A stretch of 64,000 nt of DNA from Paenibacillus sp. FSL R7-0204 (GTDB lineage Bacteria > Bacillota > Bacilli > Paenibacillales > Paenibacillaceae): NCBI RefSeq assembly GCF_038002225.1, contig NZ_JBBOCA010000001.1:992001-1056000 (forward strand), given 5' to 3'. A program made the position numbers and the translations under genes. Within the stretch, counting starts at the first letter, position 1. Every line of letters starts with the position of its first letter. This document shows positions 50,812 to 59,984 of this stretch, in pieces. The notes under the pieces were generated by a model, which saw nothing but the letters and a program-made list of their open reading frames with translations, did no database searches and had not been told where the DNA came from.

Positions 50812-51355
50812 TATCCAGACTTTAAGCCTGATCGATCTGCTGCCGCTTCCCATTCGTAAGGACCCTGCCATGGCTGCGGCTGCGGCTGCGTTAGATATAC
50901 AGTTACAAGAGACGAATGCTATGATCGCCGGTTTGAATATTTTTGGCCGGTCAGCGGAATGGACAGATGCGGAAACGGATGAGCTGGCCTGGCAATTCAA
51001 GCCACCGTATTATGATCCAGCTCTGCCTGTTGAACAGAAGCGGCTACTGATTCAAAATGCAATACCCTTTCACAGACACAAAGGTACTGCAGGTGCAGTA
51101 GAAGATCTGATCGCCATCCTGTTTGGCCAGGGTGCAGTCGAAGAATGGTGGCAATATGGGGGAGACCCCTGTCATTTTCGGGTGGTCACCAATAATGCTG
51201 ATGTGACTGCTGCACGGGCACAGGAGTTTATCGCCGCTGTTGATGCAGTGAAGCGGTTGTCTGCTGTACTGGATAGCGTCACTATTTCACAAGCGGAGCA
51301 GCTGCCTCTTTACTTTGGCGGCTTTTTACATTTTGGGGAACACATTAAGATATAG
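50804..51355 (+). CDS. Tail protein I (GpI-like, fibre attachment)
   Basis: 183 residues. The P2 GpI pattern is seen in LLPLPIRKDPAMAAAAAALD, ELAWQFKPPYYDPALPVEQK and FHRHKGTAGAVEDLIAILFG. It connects the wedge to the fibre. It overlaps J by eight bases, and the fibre gene follows 12 bases on. Confidence 0.88.
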   Translation: MINIQTLSLIDLLPLPIRKDPAMAAAAAALDIQLQETNAMIAGLNIFGRSAEWTDAETDELAWQFKPPYYDPALPVEQKRLLIQNAIPFHRHKGTAGAVEDLIAILFGQGAVEEWWQYGGDPCHFRVVTNNADVTAARAQEFIAAVDAVKRLSAVLDSVTISQAEQLPLYFGGFLHFGEHIKI

Positions 51356-51367
51356 GGAGGGAATCAT

Positions 51368-54300
51368 GTGGCAGTATTTGGAGGCATGACACTGACCAAC
51401 AAAGGTCTTGTGCTGCAGGGAAAGGCCCAAGCGGGGGGCAAGTTGAATTATACCCGCATTGCTGTAGGCGACGGTTCACTTACAGGACAGGCTGTTCCGG
51501 CGATGAATGGACTGATTTCGCAAAAGATCAGTTTGCCGATTACACGAATAACTACACAGCCGCCTAATAAGGCGATTATTGGTTCGGTGCTGCGGAACGC
51601 GGATGTCTCTACAGGATTTTACTGGCGGGAAGTGGGAGTCTTCGCACAAGACCCGGATGCGGGGGAAATCCTCTACGCCTACGCTAATGCCGGAGTAACC
51701 GCAGATTACATTCCGCCAGGCGGCGGATCAGACATTATCGAGAAGACGTTCGATTGTGTCGTAGTAGTAGGCACAGCCGCCAATATTACGGCGGTCATTG
51801 ATGAGTCGCTGGTGTTTGCGAAGAAGTCTGAGCTCAATAATGTTGAAGCTGCCAAAGTGGATAAAGTATCAGGCAAGGGATTATCAGCGAATGATTACAC
51901 CACAGCCGAAAAGACTAAACTGGCTGGGATCACTGCGGGGGCAGGCGGGGGAAGCTCAGCAACGGATACGGTTATTGGGAGCCGGACGATTTCAGATACT
52001 ACGGCACCAACAGGAGATAGCGGCACTATTACCAATCTGCTGGGTTGGCTGGCGAACACGGTCAAATCCATCACAGGCAAGTCTTCCTGGCGGACTGCTC
52101 CGGCCACAACACTGGAGGCTGCAAAAGCACATGCGGACGATGCCACCCGGCATCTGACGGCAGCGGATCGGACGGCAATCGCCGGGGCTATTCCTTCTTC
52201 GCAGAGGAATGTTGCGAACGGGGTGGCTGCTTTAGACAATGCATCGCTGGTAGTGGGCCAAGGGTTGAGACTTGGAGGCAGTGAGCAGTACATCGAAAAG
52301 GTGTTCTCATTCCAAACCGTTAATGGTACCGCTAATCAGAAGATAGATTACACATTTGGTCCAGCCGTCATGTCTGGATTTATTGAGGTGACAGTAACTG
52401 GGGCTTGGGGTAACTCTTCATCTGAAGGTAGATTGACAAAGCGGATGGATGTTATGGGTAGCACTGCGGGCACCATTAACCGTCAAAGCTCACAATATAC
52501 CGAGGTTTCTGGCGCTATTAGAGGGCAGTTGTCAATCTCAGATGTGTATTGGAAAGAGGGTAAATGGACCGTAACAGTGGAAGCAAGAACTAGTGCAGGG
52601 AACAACTATACTACCCACGTTAAGCATCACGGACCACTTGGGGCTAAAGATTGGGTGCAGGGGAGTATCTACACGGGATCACCAACAACCTTGCCAATAG
52701 CAGTGCAGGTTATCTCAGATGATACGAAAACAAAGAGCGGGCAGCAGATTGAAACGGTTATAGGCTCTCAATCTAAGGCAGATGCAGCGCAGGCTGCTGC
52801 TATTGCCTACACCGATACAAAGGTAGGTCGGGTAGACCTGACCCAGACTCTGGGGCCGGGCACATCGATAATCCAAGCGGACCAGAACGGCAGCGAGTTG
52901 GACCTGACGGTTCAGGGAGTGACGCGGAATAACGTGCTGGCAATCTATGGGGACGCAGAGAGTTTGGCGGGGTGGACCCAATCTAGCGGCGAGCCGGTCA
53001 TTTTGTCTTCCACTCAAAAGCGATCTGGTAGTTACTCCTTCAAGGCTGTGCCGAATGCGAGTAAGGGCAGTTATGTGTACAGAGACTTCACCACATCTCT
53101 GGAAGCAACCAAACAATATGTCTTAGCATTCGCGGTATTTGTGGAGACGTATACCAACGGCAATCAAGAGGTAAGTCTGCGGGACATTGGAACTTTTACA
53201 CCGAAGTATAATGTCTACCTGGGAGCATCGGTTCCCGTGGGAAGCTGGCAGACTTACTACCTGAAGATTCCGCCAGGTAATACACTGGTGGGCAACGGCT
53301 TCAGGCTGTTGGTCGGTGCGGGCGGGGCAATGGTTAACTATATGTATTTCGATGACATACGGATGTATGAAGTCACCGCAGCGGAGTATGCGGCCATTGG
53401 TGCAACAATCACCGGAGCCGCGATTGATTCATATTTCCCACATGTTTCAGGCAAGCAGCACGTGCAGGGCGTGTCCGTCACAAAGCAAGGAAAAAATGCA
53501 GCTAGTGTATCTGTTTTATCAATGACCAATACAGTTAACGGGGCCACTTTAATTGAAGATAGGTCCACTAACTCCATTACTGTGAATTCCGGCACAGTGG
53601 CCGGCTACAACTACGCTGCAACAAGCAGGATACAGGTTATTCCTAACACCGTGTACACTTTGTCTGCAATTTTGACTAATGTATCAGGACCTGACTTACC
53701 TTCCCTTAGCGTAAGAAAAGGTAGCGATAATGGAGTGAGTAATATTACAGGATTAGGAGGGGTTGGCTCCAAAAGCTTCAGTTTTAATTCGGGTGCTGAA
53801 ACTGAAATTATCCTTTTTGCCTATGGATCGGTTGCAACGGCTGCTGTCCAAACAAAGCGTTATGAGAACATTCAGCTTGAACTCGGCAGCGCAGCCACCT
53901 CATTCACGCCAGCAGAGCCGCAGTCCGTTATCCTCCCGGTCACGCTTGGGCAGATCGGGGATGTGCGGGATAGTGTGTACTCGCAGGGTACGGAGTGGAT
54001 GTATGTGGAGCGTATAAAAAAGGGTATCGTTCTGGATGGGGCGCTTGCTTGGACGTATGGTGGAGGTTATCCCGGATTCCATCGTGCCATGCATACGAAT
54101 TATCCTAATGCTGTTATTTTGAGCGGCTTGTATACCAAATATGATGGATTTACATCTCAATTTAAAGAGACTAGCGCCTCTGATGATTGCGCCAATATAT
54201 ATCCCACCAATGGCGGGAGCTTATACTTATCGCTGCCGCATAGCAAAACAGGGTGGTCGGACTCAATTAATCCGTCTAATAACGCTATCAAGGCCCTCAT

Positions 54301-56911
54301 GAATGGATGGAAGGCAACAGCAAACGATGGATCAGCCTATTCATCTTGGGTGGCTATCCTGGACGGCAGCGCCCCGGCAACGAATACTTCAACCTATGTA
54401 GCCGCCAATAAAGCCCCGGGCTGGACGGCATGGGCTACGCTGGATTACGTGCTTGCTTCTGCCGCAGCTCCGGTGCCGATTCCAAACGCTGAGGGGAGCA
54501 TTACGCTGCACCCGGGCGGGAACCAAATTAATATCGAGACCGGAGTTATTCAGAGAGAAAAGGTTACCCCTGTATTTAATTCTGGTGCCAACTACTGGGA
54601 GATAAATCGAAGTGACTCACCTTATGTTGCGTCAAAAACGTCAAAACGGTGCGGGAAATTTGTAGAGGTTTATGCGGGCAGTGAGGCGATACCAAGGGTA
54701 TGGGCTGTAAATGCGATAGGTGTTGTCGGGACAGATAACGGCGTGCGTATGGGCATCCCCGTAGCCTACTATGACCCATCAGCGACCTACTACGTAACTT
54801 ACATCGCCCTCGACAAATACGCCCTCACCGCCAATGTCACCGAGACAGCAGCCACATGGCGGACTGGCCTGGGCGGCGCGGTCTCGGATGTTCTCCAGGC
54901 TGTCGCGGAGATACGGCAGAATAATGATCTGCAGGACTTTGCCGATGATTATATTGAGGCAAAGGTTGATAACCTGAAGTTAGGGGTTGCCAATGGTTCA
55001 GCACTGCCTGCTACCATTCAGAAGTACAAGCTGACTGAGGATGGTGGATGGGCTACGAGGTATACAGGCACATTAAATAACTTGACCACTCCAGGCTACT
55101 ACTATATACCAAGCACCCCATCAGATGCACCTATCGGCTATACTGATTCCGGTATTTTAGAGGTAATCAGGCTAGCAGACAGCACTACAAATACAATTCA
55201 AAGGCTGACTACTTATGGAGCGGGGAGGAGAACATTTACCAGAGGTGGCGGAAATGGCGGTATCTGGGGAGCTTGGCAAGAGACCGTCATGAAAGCCACA
55301 CAGTTAGCCAATACTATGGACTTAAACACGCTGACGGAAGGAGAGTACTACGCTGTAAGCAACGCCTCTGCTGCAACTCACATAAATATGCCTGCCGAGG
55401 TTGCAGGTGTGTCGTATGCCTTGAAAGTTTTAAGGAATGTGGGAGATGGTGTGACACAGCTTTTAACGACTTATCTAGTAAGCTCTCCGAGAATGTTCGT
55501 TCGGAGCAATTACAACGGATTATATGGGGCTTGGTATGAAATTGAAACCACTCGTACCAAAAATGTTGCCGGAGGGTATGCCGGACTGGATACAAACGGG
55601 GATATCCTACTGACGGCAGTTCCTGACGCAGTTCAGAAGTACAGCCTCACCAAAGATGATGGGAAAGCACTAGTCCTAGCCGGGGGAACCGATCTAAATA
55701 CTGTTCTTACAACAGGATTCTACTCAGCACAGAGCCTTGTCAATGCTCCCGGAGACTCCAGCGCATGGTTCCACATTATAGTCCAGACTCATTCTGGCAA
55801 TACAGACGGCACCAGCTATGTGGTGCAAAGAGCGATAAATTTAACATCCGCCGGAACTCCTCCCGAATGGATCAGGAGACGGGTAGCAAATGTATGGGGA
55901 GCATGGGTTAATATTCCGAACAGCAGTATGTATAACGTTGCAAACGGATTAGCTTTTCTTGATGCAAACGGCGATCTATCTTTAAATACTATCCCTGATG
56001 CGATTATTCAGGGTACGGTTGCTTATGCCGTCACCACCGGTACAGTACCGAATCTCTACGTTCAAATATCATCCTTTTCCACAACTGCCCTAGTCACTGG
56101 AATCCGGCTGTCTATCAAGATTCATGTCGCTACCTCCGGCCCGATTACACTCAACGTCAACGGCCTGGGAGCTAAGTCCATCAAAAAGCCAAACGGCAAT
56201 AACCCTCCGTTGGTGCAGGGCGGGGTGTACACAGTGGTGTACGATGGAACGGCTTTTATCTTACAGGGTGAAGGGGGTGAGTATGGTACAGCTGAAGCAG
56301 CACAGGTACTAACCGGCTATAGCGTTGGGAGAGAGTACGGGGTGGTGGATGGCTCCATGCCTAACCGATCCACTGAGAATCATCACATGCCTGCATCGCA
56401 ATACACGGTTTGGGAGGGGGATCGAGTCTTCCTAAATCCACCTGAGGGATATTACAATGGTTCATCGTGGGTTACAGCTCCCGCGACAGATATTAGACCT
56501 GAAAATATTTTAGTCGGCAAGAATATACTTGGGGTGTCAGGTAATGGTAAAAGCCCAATGAAAGAAGCAGTTCGGACGTTTAAGTCTAACGGAGGGACAG
56601 TTTCAGTTTCGTTTGAAGGGCTTCCATTTGTCCCTATGCTTTTAATTTGTTCGCAAAATGTAGTATGTACTAACAGCTCTGTTCCGGGAACTTCTGGCTT
56701 AACTGAAGGTTACGGATTTGCAGTACGCAACACAGTGTCAGGTACAGCAAGGGGAGGGGCACTTCGTACAGCGTATACTCCGGTTTCTGGAGGATCTTCG
56801 TATTCTCAGTTCGGGTCATTCAACGTAACATGGACGGACAATTCAGTCACAATCACCATGTTTGATAATGGAAGTGTGGGCAATAAGGTCGCATTTATTT
56901 ATGGTATTTAA
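51368..56911 (+). CDS. Modular tail fibre / receptor-binding protein
   Basis: 1847 residues from GTG 51368. The N-terminal 150 residues are a phage tail-collar/fibre attachment domain (MAVFGGMTLTNKGLVLQGKA; VSTGFYWREVGVFAQDPDAG). Then come a linker NVANGVAALD (about 281), a beta-sandwich region (about 520-668) ending YMYFDDIRMYEV that resembles carbohydrate-binding jelly rolls, and a second such region to about 860. Three repeats of pyocin-knob type end in GAWQE, GAWYEI and GAWVNI (about 1200-1520), with repeated linkers VAGGYAGLDTNGD and VANGLAFLDANGD. The C-terminal tip is glycine/serine-rich beta structure. No separate fibre chaperone gene follows. It should determine the target strains. 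Confidence 0.88.
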   Translation: MAVFGGMTLTNKGLVLQGKAQAGGKLNYTRIAVGDGSLTGQAVPAMNGLISQKISLPITRITTQPPNKAIIGSVLRNADVSTGFYWREVGVFAQDPDAGEILYAYANAGVTADYIPPGGGSDIIEKTFDCVVVVGTAANITAVIDESLVFAKKSELNNVEAAKVDKVSGKGLSANDYTTAEKTKLAGITAGAGGGSSATDTVIGSRTISDTTAPTGDSGTITNLLGWLANTVKSITGKSSWRTAPATTLEAAKAHADDATRHLTAADRTAIAGAIPSSQRNVANGVAALDNASLVVGQGLRLGGSEQYIEKVFSFQTVNGTANQKIDYTFGPAVMSGFIEVTVTGAWGNSSSEGRLTKRMDVMGSTAGTINRQSSQYTEVSGAIRGQLSISDVYWKEGKWTVTVEARTSAGNNYTTHVKHHGPLGAKDWVQGSIYTGSPTTLPIAVQVISDDTKTKSGQQIETVIGSQSKADAAQAAAIAYTDTKVGRVDLTQTLGPGTSIIQADQNGSELDLTVQGVTRNNVLAIYGDAESLAGWTQSSGEPVILSSTQKRSGSYSFKAVPNASKGSYVYRDFTTSLEATKQYVLAFAVFVETYTNGNQEVSLRDIGTFTPKYNVYLGASVPVGSWQTYYLKIPPGNTLVGNGFRLLVGAGGAMVNYMYFDDIRMYEVTAAEYAAIGATITGAAIDSYFPHVSGKQHVQGVSVTKQGKNAASVSVLSMTNTVNGATLIEDRSTNSITVNSGTVAGYNYAATSRIQVIPNTVYTLSAILTNVSGPDLPSLSVRKGSDNGVSNITGLGGVGSKSFSFNSGAETEIILFAYGSVATAAVQTKRYENIQLELGSAATSFTPAEPQSVILPVTLGQIGDVRDSVYSQGTEWMYVERIKKGIVLDGALAWTYGGGYPGFHRAMHTNYPNAVILSGLYTKYDGFTSQFKETSASDDCANIYPTNGGSLYLSLPHSKTGWSDSINPSNNAIKALMNGWKATANDGSAYSSWVAILDGSAPATNTSTYVAANKAPGWTAWATLDYVLASAAAPVPIPNAEGSITLHPGGNQINIETGVIQREKVTPVFNSGANYWEINRSDSPYVASKTSKRCGKFVEVYAGSEAIPRVWAVNAIGVVGTDNGVRMGIPVAYYDPSATYYVTYIALDKYALTANVTETAATWRTGLGGAVSDVLQAVAEIRQNNDLQDFADDYIEAKVDNLKLGVANGSALPATIQKYKLTEDGGWATRYTGTLNNLTTPGYYYIPSTPSDAPIGYTDSGILEVIRLADSTTNTIQRLTTYGAGRRTFTRGGGNGGIWGAWQETVMKATQLANTMDLNTLTEGEYYAVSNASAATHINMPAEVAGVSYALKVLRNVGDGVTQLLTTYLVSSPRMFVRSNYNGLYGAWYEIETTRTKNVAGGYAGLDTNGDILLTAVPDAVQKYSLTKDDGKALVLAGGTDLNTVLTTGFYSAQSLVNAPGDSSAWFHIIVQTHSGNTDGTSYVVQRAINLTSAGTPPEWIRRRVANVWGAWVNIPNSSMYNVANGLAFLDANGDLSLNTIPDAIIQGTVAYAVTTGTVPNLYVQISSFSTTALVTGIRLSIKIHVATSGPITLNVNGLGAKSIKKPNGNNPPLVQGGVYTVVYDGTAFILQGEGGEYGTAEAAQVLTGYSVGREYGVVDGSMPNRSTENHHMPASQYTVWEGDRVFLNPPEGYYNGSSWVTAPATDIRPENILVGKNILGVSGNGKSPMKEAVRTFKSNGGTVSVSFEGLPFVPMLLICSQNVVCTNSSVPGTSGLTEGYGFAVRNTVSGTARGGALRTAYTPVSGGSSYSQFGSFNVTWTDNSVTITMFDNGSVGNKVAFIYGI

Positions 56912-56955
56912 GAGGAAGAAAGCAGAATGAACAATGGAATAAGCTATCCATTGCA

Positions 56956-56984
56956 GCCTCTCCAGAAACGGAGGGGCCTTTTTA
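56956..56984 (+). terminator. Terminator of the tail-particle operon
   Basis: GCCTCTCC (56956-56963), loop agaaac, GGAGGGGC (56970-56977), then C and a T-rich run. It lies 44 bases after the fibre gene. No gene is seen between it and the cysH promoter. Confidence 0.85.
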
Positions 56985-57042
56985 TTTTATAAGCTATCAT
57001 CTGCCTCCACTCCATACTTTATTCCAAAATGAACAAAACCCA

Positions 57043-57070
57043 TTGACTTCGCTGCATAAACGGATATACT
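57043..57070 (+). promoter_or_regulatory. SigA promoter of cysH-sat
   Basis: TTGACT (57043-57048), 16-base spacer, TATACT (57065-57070), 73 bases before cysH. The A+T-rich dyad-like stretch just after it (ATATACTATATCTTATAG) could bind a regulator. The leader is too short for an S-box riboswitch. Confidence 0.6.
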
Positions 57071-57143
57071 ATATCTTATAGAATTAGTCGGGATTAACCT
57101 CGTAGGTTTCGATCTTGACGATATCCGGATGGAGGAAACTTAG

Positions 57144-57836
57144 ATGAACCTGCTCGAGAAAGAGGATTTAATCAAAGTGAAAGCGGAAGAGCTGGAGCAT
57201 GCGGCTCCAGAAGAAATTATCCGCTGGGCGGTGGAGACCTTTCCGAATATAACCTTTGCCTGCAGCTTCGGGGCGGAGGATGTGGTGCTGGTGGATATGA
57301 TCCAGAAGGTTAGTCCTTCGACAGATGTGTTCTATCTAGATACGGATTATCATTTCAAGGAAACCTATGAGACTAGAGATATTATGGCTGACAAGTACGG
57401 TATGGAATTTGTCCGGGTATCTCCGCAGATAACGGTGGAGGAGCAGGCCTTGCAATATGGGGAGGCGTTATGGAATACTGACCCTAACCAGTGCTGCGCC
57501 ATCCGTAAGGTGGAACCTTTGACCCGTATTCTCTCACAATACGACGCTTGGATTACCGGGATTCGCCGGGACCAAGCCCCTACCCGTGCCAATGCGAAGA
57601 AGATAGAATATGATAATAAGTTCGGGCTGGTCAAGTTCAATCCGATTGCGAACTGGACTACGGAGGATGTGTGGAATTATATCCGCGAGAATGATGTAAT
57701 CTACAATCCGCTGCATGACCGCAATTTCCCGAGTATCGGCTGTGAGCAATGCACCCGGGCTGTTATGCCTGGTGAAGATCCGCGTGCCGGCAGATGGTCC
57801 GGTTCGGACAAGACAGAATGCGGATTGCACAAATAA
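57144..57836 (+). CDS. cysH: Phosphoadenylyl/adenylyl-sulfate reductase, iron-sulfur type
   Basis: 230 residues. The PP-loop-type nucleotide fold starts [16 protein letters not shown]. Cysteines CC at 117-118 and CxxC at 200-203 are the four ligands of the [4Fe-4S] cluster that marks APS-reducing enzymes; the catalytic Cys226 is in the terminal ECGLHK. It reduces APS (or PAPS) to sulfite using thioredoxin. sat follows by 58 bases, and no APS kinase gene is nearby, which fits direct use of APS. Confidence 0.94.
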   Translation: MNLLEKEDLIKVKAEELEHAAPEEIIRWAVETFPNITFACSFGAEDVVLVDMIQKVSPSTDVFYLDTDYHFKETYETRDIMADKYGMEFVRVSPQITVEEQALQYGEALWNTDPNQCCAIRKVEPLTRILSQYDAWITGIRRDQAPTRANAKKIEYDNKFGLVKFNPIANWTTEDVWNYIRENDVIYNPLHDRNFPSIGCEQCTRAVMPGEDPRAGRWSGSDKTECGLHK

Positions 57837-57894
57837 GATAGGGCTAAATAAGTATCAGCACTACACAGGCACTGCACAGGAGGAGAGAACAGGG

Positions 57895-59070
57895 ATGACT
57901 TCAATACTTCCTCACGGAGGAACGCTGATCCGGCGCATAGCAGACGGAGAAGAGAGAGTAGAACTGCTGAAGCAAGCTTTAGGCCAGCAATCGATTGCCC
58001 TTAATACTTGGACCTTATCTGATCTGGATTTAATTGGTGTAGGCGCCTTCTCGCCGCTTACCGGATTCCTGAACGAAGAGGATTATCACTCGGTAGTAAG
58101 CAATATGCGGCTGGCTAACGGTACGGTATGGAGTATACCGGTTACACTGGCTGTCGGTGACGAGCTTGCAGCAACTCTTAAGACAGGCGACAGGGTTTCT
58201 CTAATCGGTGAAGACGACGGTGTTATCTACGGTCTGCTGGATATTGAGAGTATTTATACGGTAGATCAGCAGGTTGAAGCGCACAATGTGTTCAAAACAA
58301 CCGATCCAGCGCATCCCGGAGTCAGCAAGCTGCTGTCCCGTCCGGCAACGTATGTAGGCGGACCCATAACGGTACTGAACCGCCCGCAGCCGGAGAAATT
58401 CGCCGAATTCTATTTTGACCCCGCCGAGACCCGCCGGATCTTCGCAGATAAGGGCTGGAGAACGGTTGTAGGCTTCCAGACGCGTAACCCGGTACATCGT
58501 GCCCATGAGTATATCCAGAAATGCGCTATGGAGGTTGTAGACGCCCTGTTCCTCAATCCCCTCGTAGGTGAGACCAAGTCGGATGATGTTCCGGCCAACG
58601 TACGGATGAAGAGTTATCTGGCCTTGCTGGAGAATTATTATCCGGAGAACCGTACTTTCCTAGGCGTCTTCCCGGCAGCGATGCGTTATGCGGGTCCGCG
58701 TGAAGCCATCTTCCATGCCATGGTGCGTAAGAATTACGGCTGTACACACTTCATTGTCGGGCGTGATCATGCAGGTGTGGGAGATTACTATGGTACGTAT
58801 GAAGCGCAGGAGATCTTTGCTAACTTCACCGCCGAGGAGCTTGGGATTACACCGCTATTCTTCGAGCACAGCTTCTTCTGTGTGAAGTGCGGCAACATGG
58901 CCTCCAGCAAAACCTGTCCGCACCGGGCTGACCAGCACCTGACACTTTCGGGTACGAAGGTACGGGCACTGCTGCGTGACGGACAATGTCCGCCTCCAGA
59001 GTTCACACGCCCTGAGGTAGCACAAATTCTAATTGAAGGTATGTCACCGGAAGTCTCTGTAAACTCCTGA
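57895..59070 (+). CDS. sat: Sulfate adenylyltransferase (ATP sulfurylase)
   Basis: 391 residues from ATG 57895 after AGGAGGAG; the frame is open inside cysH but that part is cysH coding sequence. The PUA-like N-terminal domain includes [20 protein letters not shown]. The catalytic domain has [14 protein letters not shown] with the HxxH pair at 201-204, and [20 protein letters not shown] zinc-type segment is [17 protein letters not shown]. It makes APS from sulfate and ATP, feeding cysH. No APS kinase domain is fused. Confidence 0.95.
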   Translation: MTSILPHGGTLIRRIADGEERVELLKQALGQQSIALNTWTLSDLDLIGVGAFSPLTGFLNEEDYHSVVSNMRLANGTVWSIPVTLAVGDELAATLKTGDRVSLIGEDDGVIYGLLDIESIYTVDQQVEAHNVFKTTDPAHPGVSKLLSRPATYVGGPITVLNRPQPEKFAEFYFDPAETRRIFADKGWRTVVGFQTRNPVHRAHEYIQKCAMEVVDALFLNPLVGETKSDDVPANVRMKSYLALLENYYPENRTFLGVFPAAMRYAGPREAIFHAMVRKNYGCTHFIVGRDHAGVGDYYGTYEAQEIFANFTAEELGITPLFFEHSFFCVKCGNMASSKTCPHRADQHLTLSGTKVRALLRDGQCPPPEFTRPEVAQILIEGMSPEVSVNS

Positions 59071-59076
59071 CAGCCA

Positions 59077-59107
59077 GTACTATTTGGCCCTCTTGTCCCA
59101 TATAGAT
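59077..59107 (+). promoter_or_regulatory. Candidate SigE promoter of cwlD
   Basis: GTACTATT (59077-59084) resembles the SigE -35 and CATATAGAT (59099-59107) its -10, with the usual 14-base spacing. In B. subtilis cwlD is expressed by sporulation sigma factors, so such a promoter is expected. The start near 59113 falls inside the hairpin at 59088-59133. Two -35 mismatches keep this tentative. Confidence 0.5.
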
Positions 59108-59133
59108 GAGTAGAATCTATCGGGACGAGGGGG
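59088..59133 (+). terminator. Hairpin overlapping the cwlD ribosome binding site
   Basis: CCCTCTTGTCCC (59088-59099) pairs with GGGACGAGGGGG (59122-59133) over 12 pairs, two of them G-U, with an inner ATAGAT/ATCTAT stem. TCTTTGTT and then the cwlD ATG (59142) follow. The 3' arm contains the cwlD binding site GAGGGGG, so it can act both as the sat terminator and as a block to cwlD translation. Confidence 0.65.
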
Positions 59134-59141
59134 TCTTTGTT

Positions 59142-59888
59142 ATGTCTGGAGGGCAGAAGCATAAAGTCTCGGTCTGGATCTCTTGGCGCGGCATCAAAAA
59201 AAGTATCCTGGGCGCAATGCTGCTCACTATAATGATTGGAATCATTGCCTACGACATGCCGACTGCCAAGACGGTCAATTATTGGAGCCTGCCGCTCTCC
59301 GGCAAGGTGATTGCCATTGATGCAGGTCACGGGGGACCGGACGGGGGAGCAGTGAGCCGCTCAGGCCTGATTGAGAAGGATATCAATCTCTCCGTGTCTC
59401 TGTATTTGCGCGATTATCTGCAGCAGGCTGGGGCGATTGTGGTGATGACCCGTGAAGGGGATTATGATCTGGCCCAGGGCAGCACCAAAGGGTACGCAAG
59501 GCGCAAGACGGAGGATCTCAAGCAACGGGTGCGTAGCATTGAAGAGAAGGGGGCCGATCTGTTTGTCAGCGTACATATGAACAGCATTCCTTCCAACCGC
59601 TGGAGCGGGGCACAGACCTTCTATTATCCGAGCAACGAAGGGAATAAGGCTTTGGCCGGGCTGGTACAGGATGAACTGAGAGCTACCCTTGAGAATACGG
59701 ACCGCGTGGCGAAGACCGCGAATACCATTTATTTGTTAAAAGTGTTAAAGATGCCGTCCGTGCTCGTTGAGGTAGGCTTCCTGTCACATCCTCAGGAGTC
59801 CTTGCTCCTGGGGGATGATCTGTACCAGCGGAAGGTGGCAACCAGTATCTACAGGGGCATCCTGCGGTACAGCTCCGAGCAGCCATAG
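59142..59888 (+). CDS. cwlD: Germination-specific N-acetylmuramoyl-L-alanine amidase CwlD
   Basis: 248 residues from ATG 59142, eight or nine bases after GAGGGGG; an ATG at 59106 lies in the hairpin loop and has no site. A signal/membrane segment spans about residues 22-38. The Amidase_3 fold has the zinc ligands in IDAGHGGPDGGA, IEKDINL and SVHMNSIPSN, and the catalytic Glu in LVEVGFLSHP. CwlD makes the muramic-delta-lactam of spore cortex, needed for germination. It is a host sporulation gene and not the lysis enzyme of the neighbouring tail particle. Confidence 0.93.
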   Translation: MSGGQKHKVSVWISWRGIKKSILGAMLLTIMIGIIAYDMPTAKTVNYWSLPLSGKVIAIDAGHGGPDGGAVSRSGLIEKDINLSVSLYLRDYLQQAGAIVVMTREGDYDLAQGSTKGYARRKTEDLKQRVRSIEEKGADLFVSVHMNSIPSNRWSGAQTFYYPSNEGNKALAGLVQDELRATLENTDRVAKTANTIYLLKVLKMPSVLVEVGFLSHPQESLLLGDDLYQRKVATSIYRGILRYSSEQP

Positions 59889-59984
59889 CGGCGTAGGGTG
59901 GGACTACTCTTCCCTCCGGGGGTAATGCTATAATGGGTACAAATACCGGGGCTTACCGCCGGATAGGAACAGAGGTGCTTTTCC

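Noticed and set aside
38932..56984. Extracellular contractile injection system (eCIS) or complete prophage
   Set aside because: There is no AAA+ ATPase or toxin cargo gene as in eCIS, and no capsid, packaging, replication or integration gene as in a prophage; the P2-like order fits a tailocin.
38835..57143. att-type direct repeats flanking the tail block
   Set aside because: No convincing direct repeat, tRNA gene or integrase was seen at either edge by eye; a repeat search would be needed to exclude short ones.
56985..57143. S-box (SAM) riboswitch upstream of cysH
   Set aside because: Only about 70 bases lie between the promoter and the start codon and the S-box core elements are not present.
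59142..59888. CwlD amidase considered as the lysis enzyme of the tail particle
   Set aside because: Its membrane anchor, motifs and gene order with salA-gerD-kbaA identify it as the sporulation/germination amidase, and cysH-sat plus a terminator separate it from the tail operon.
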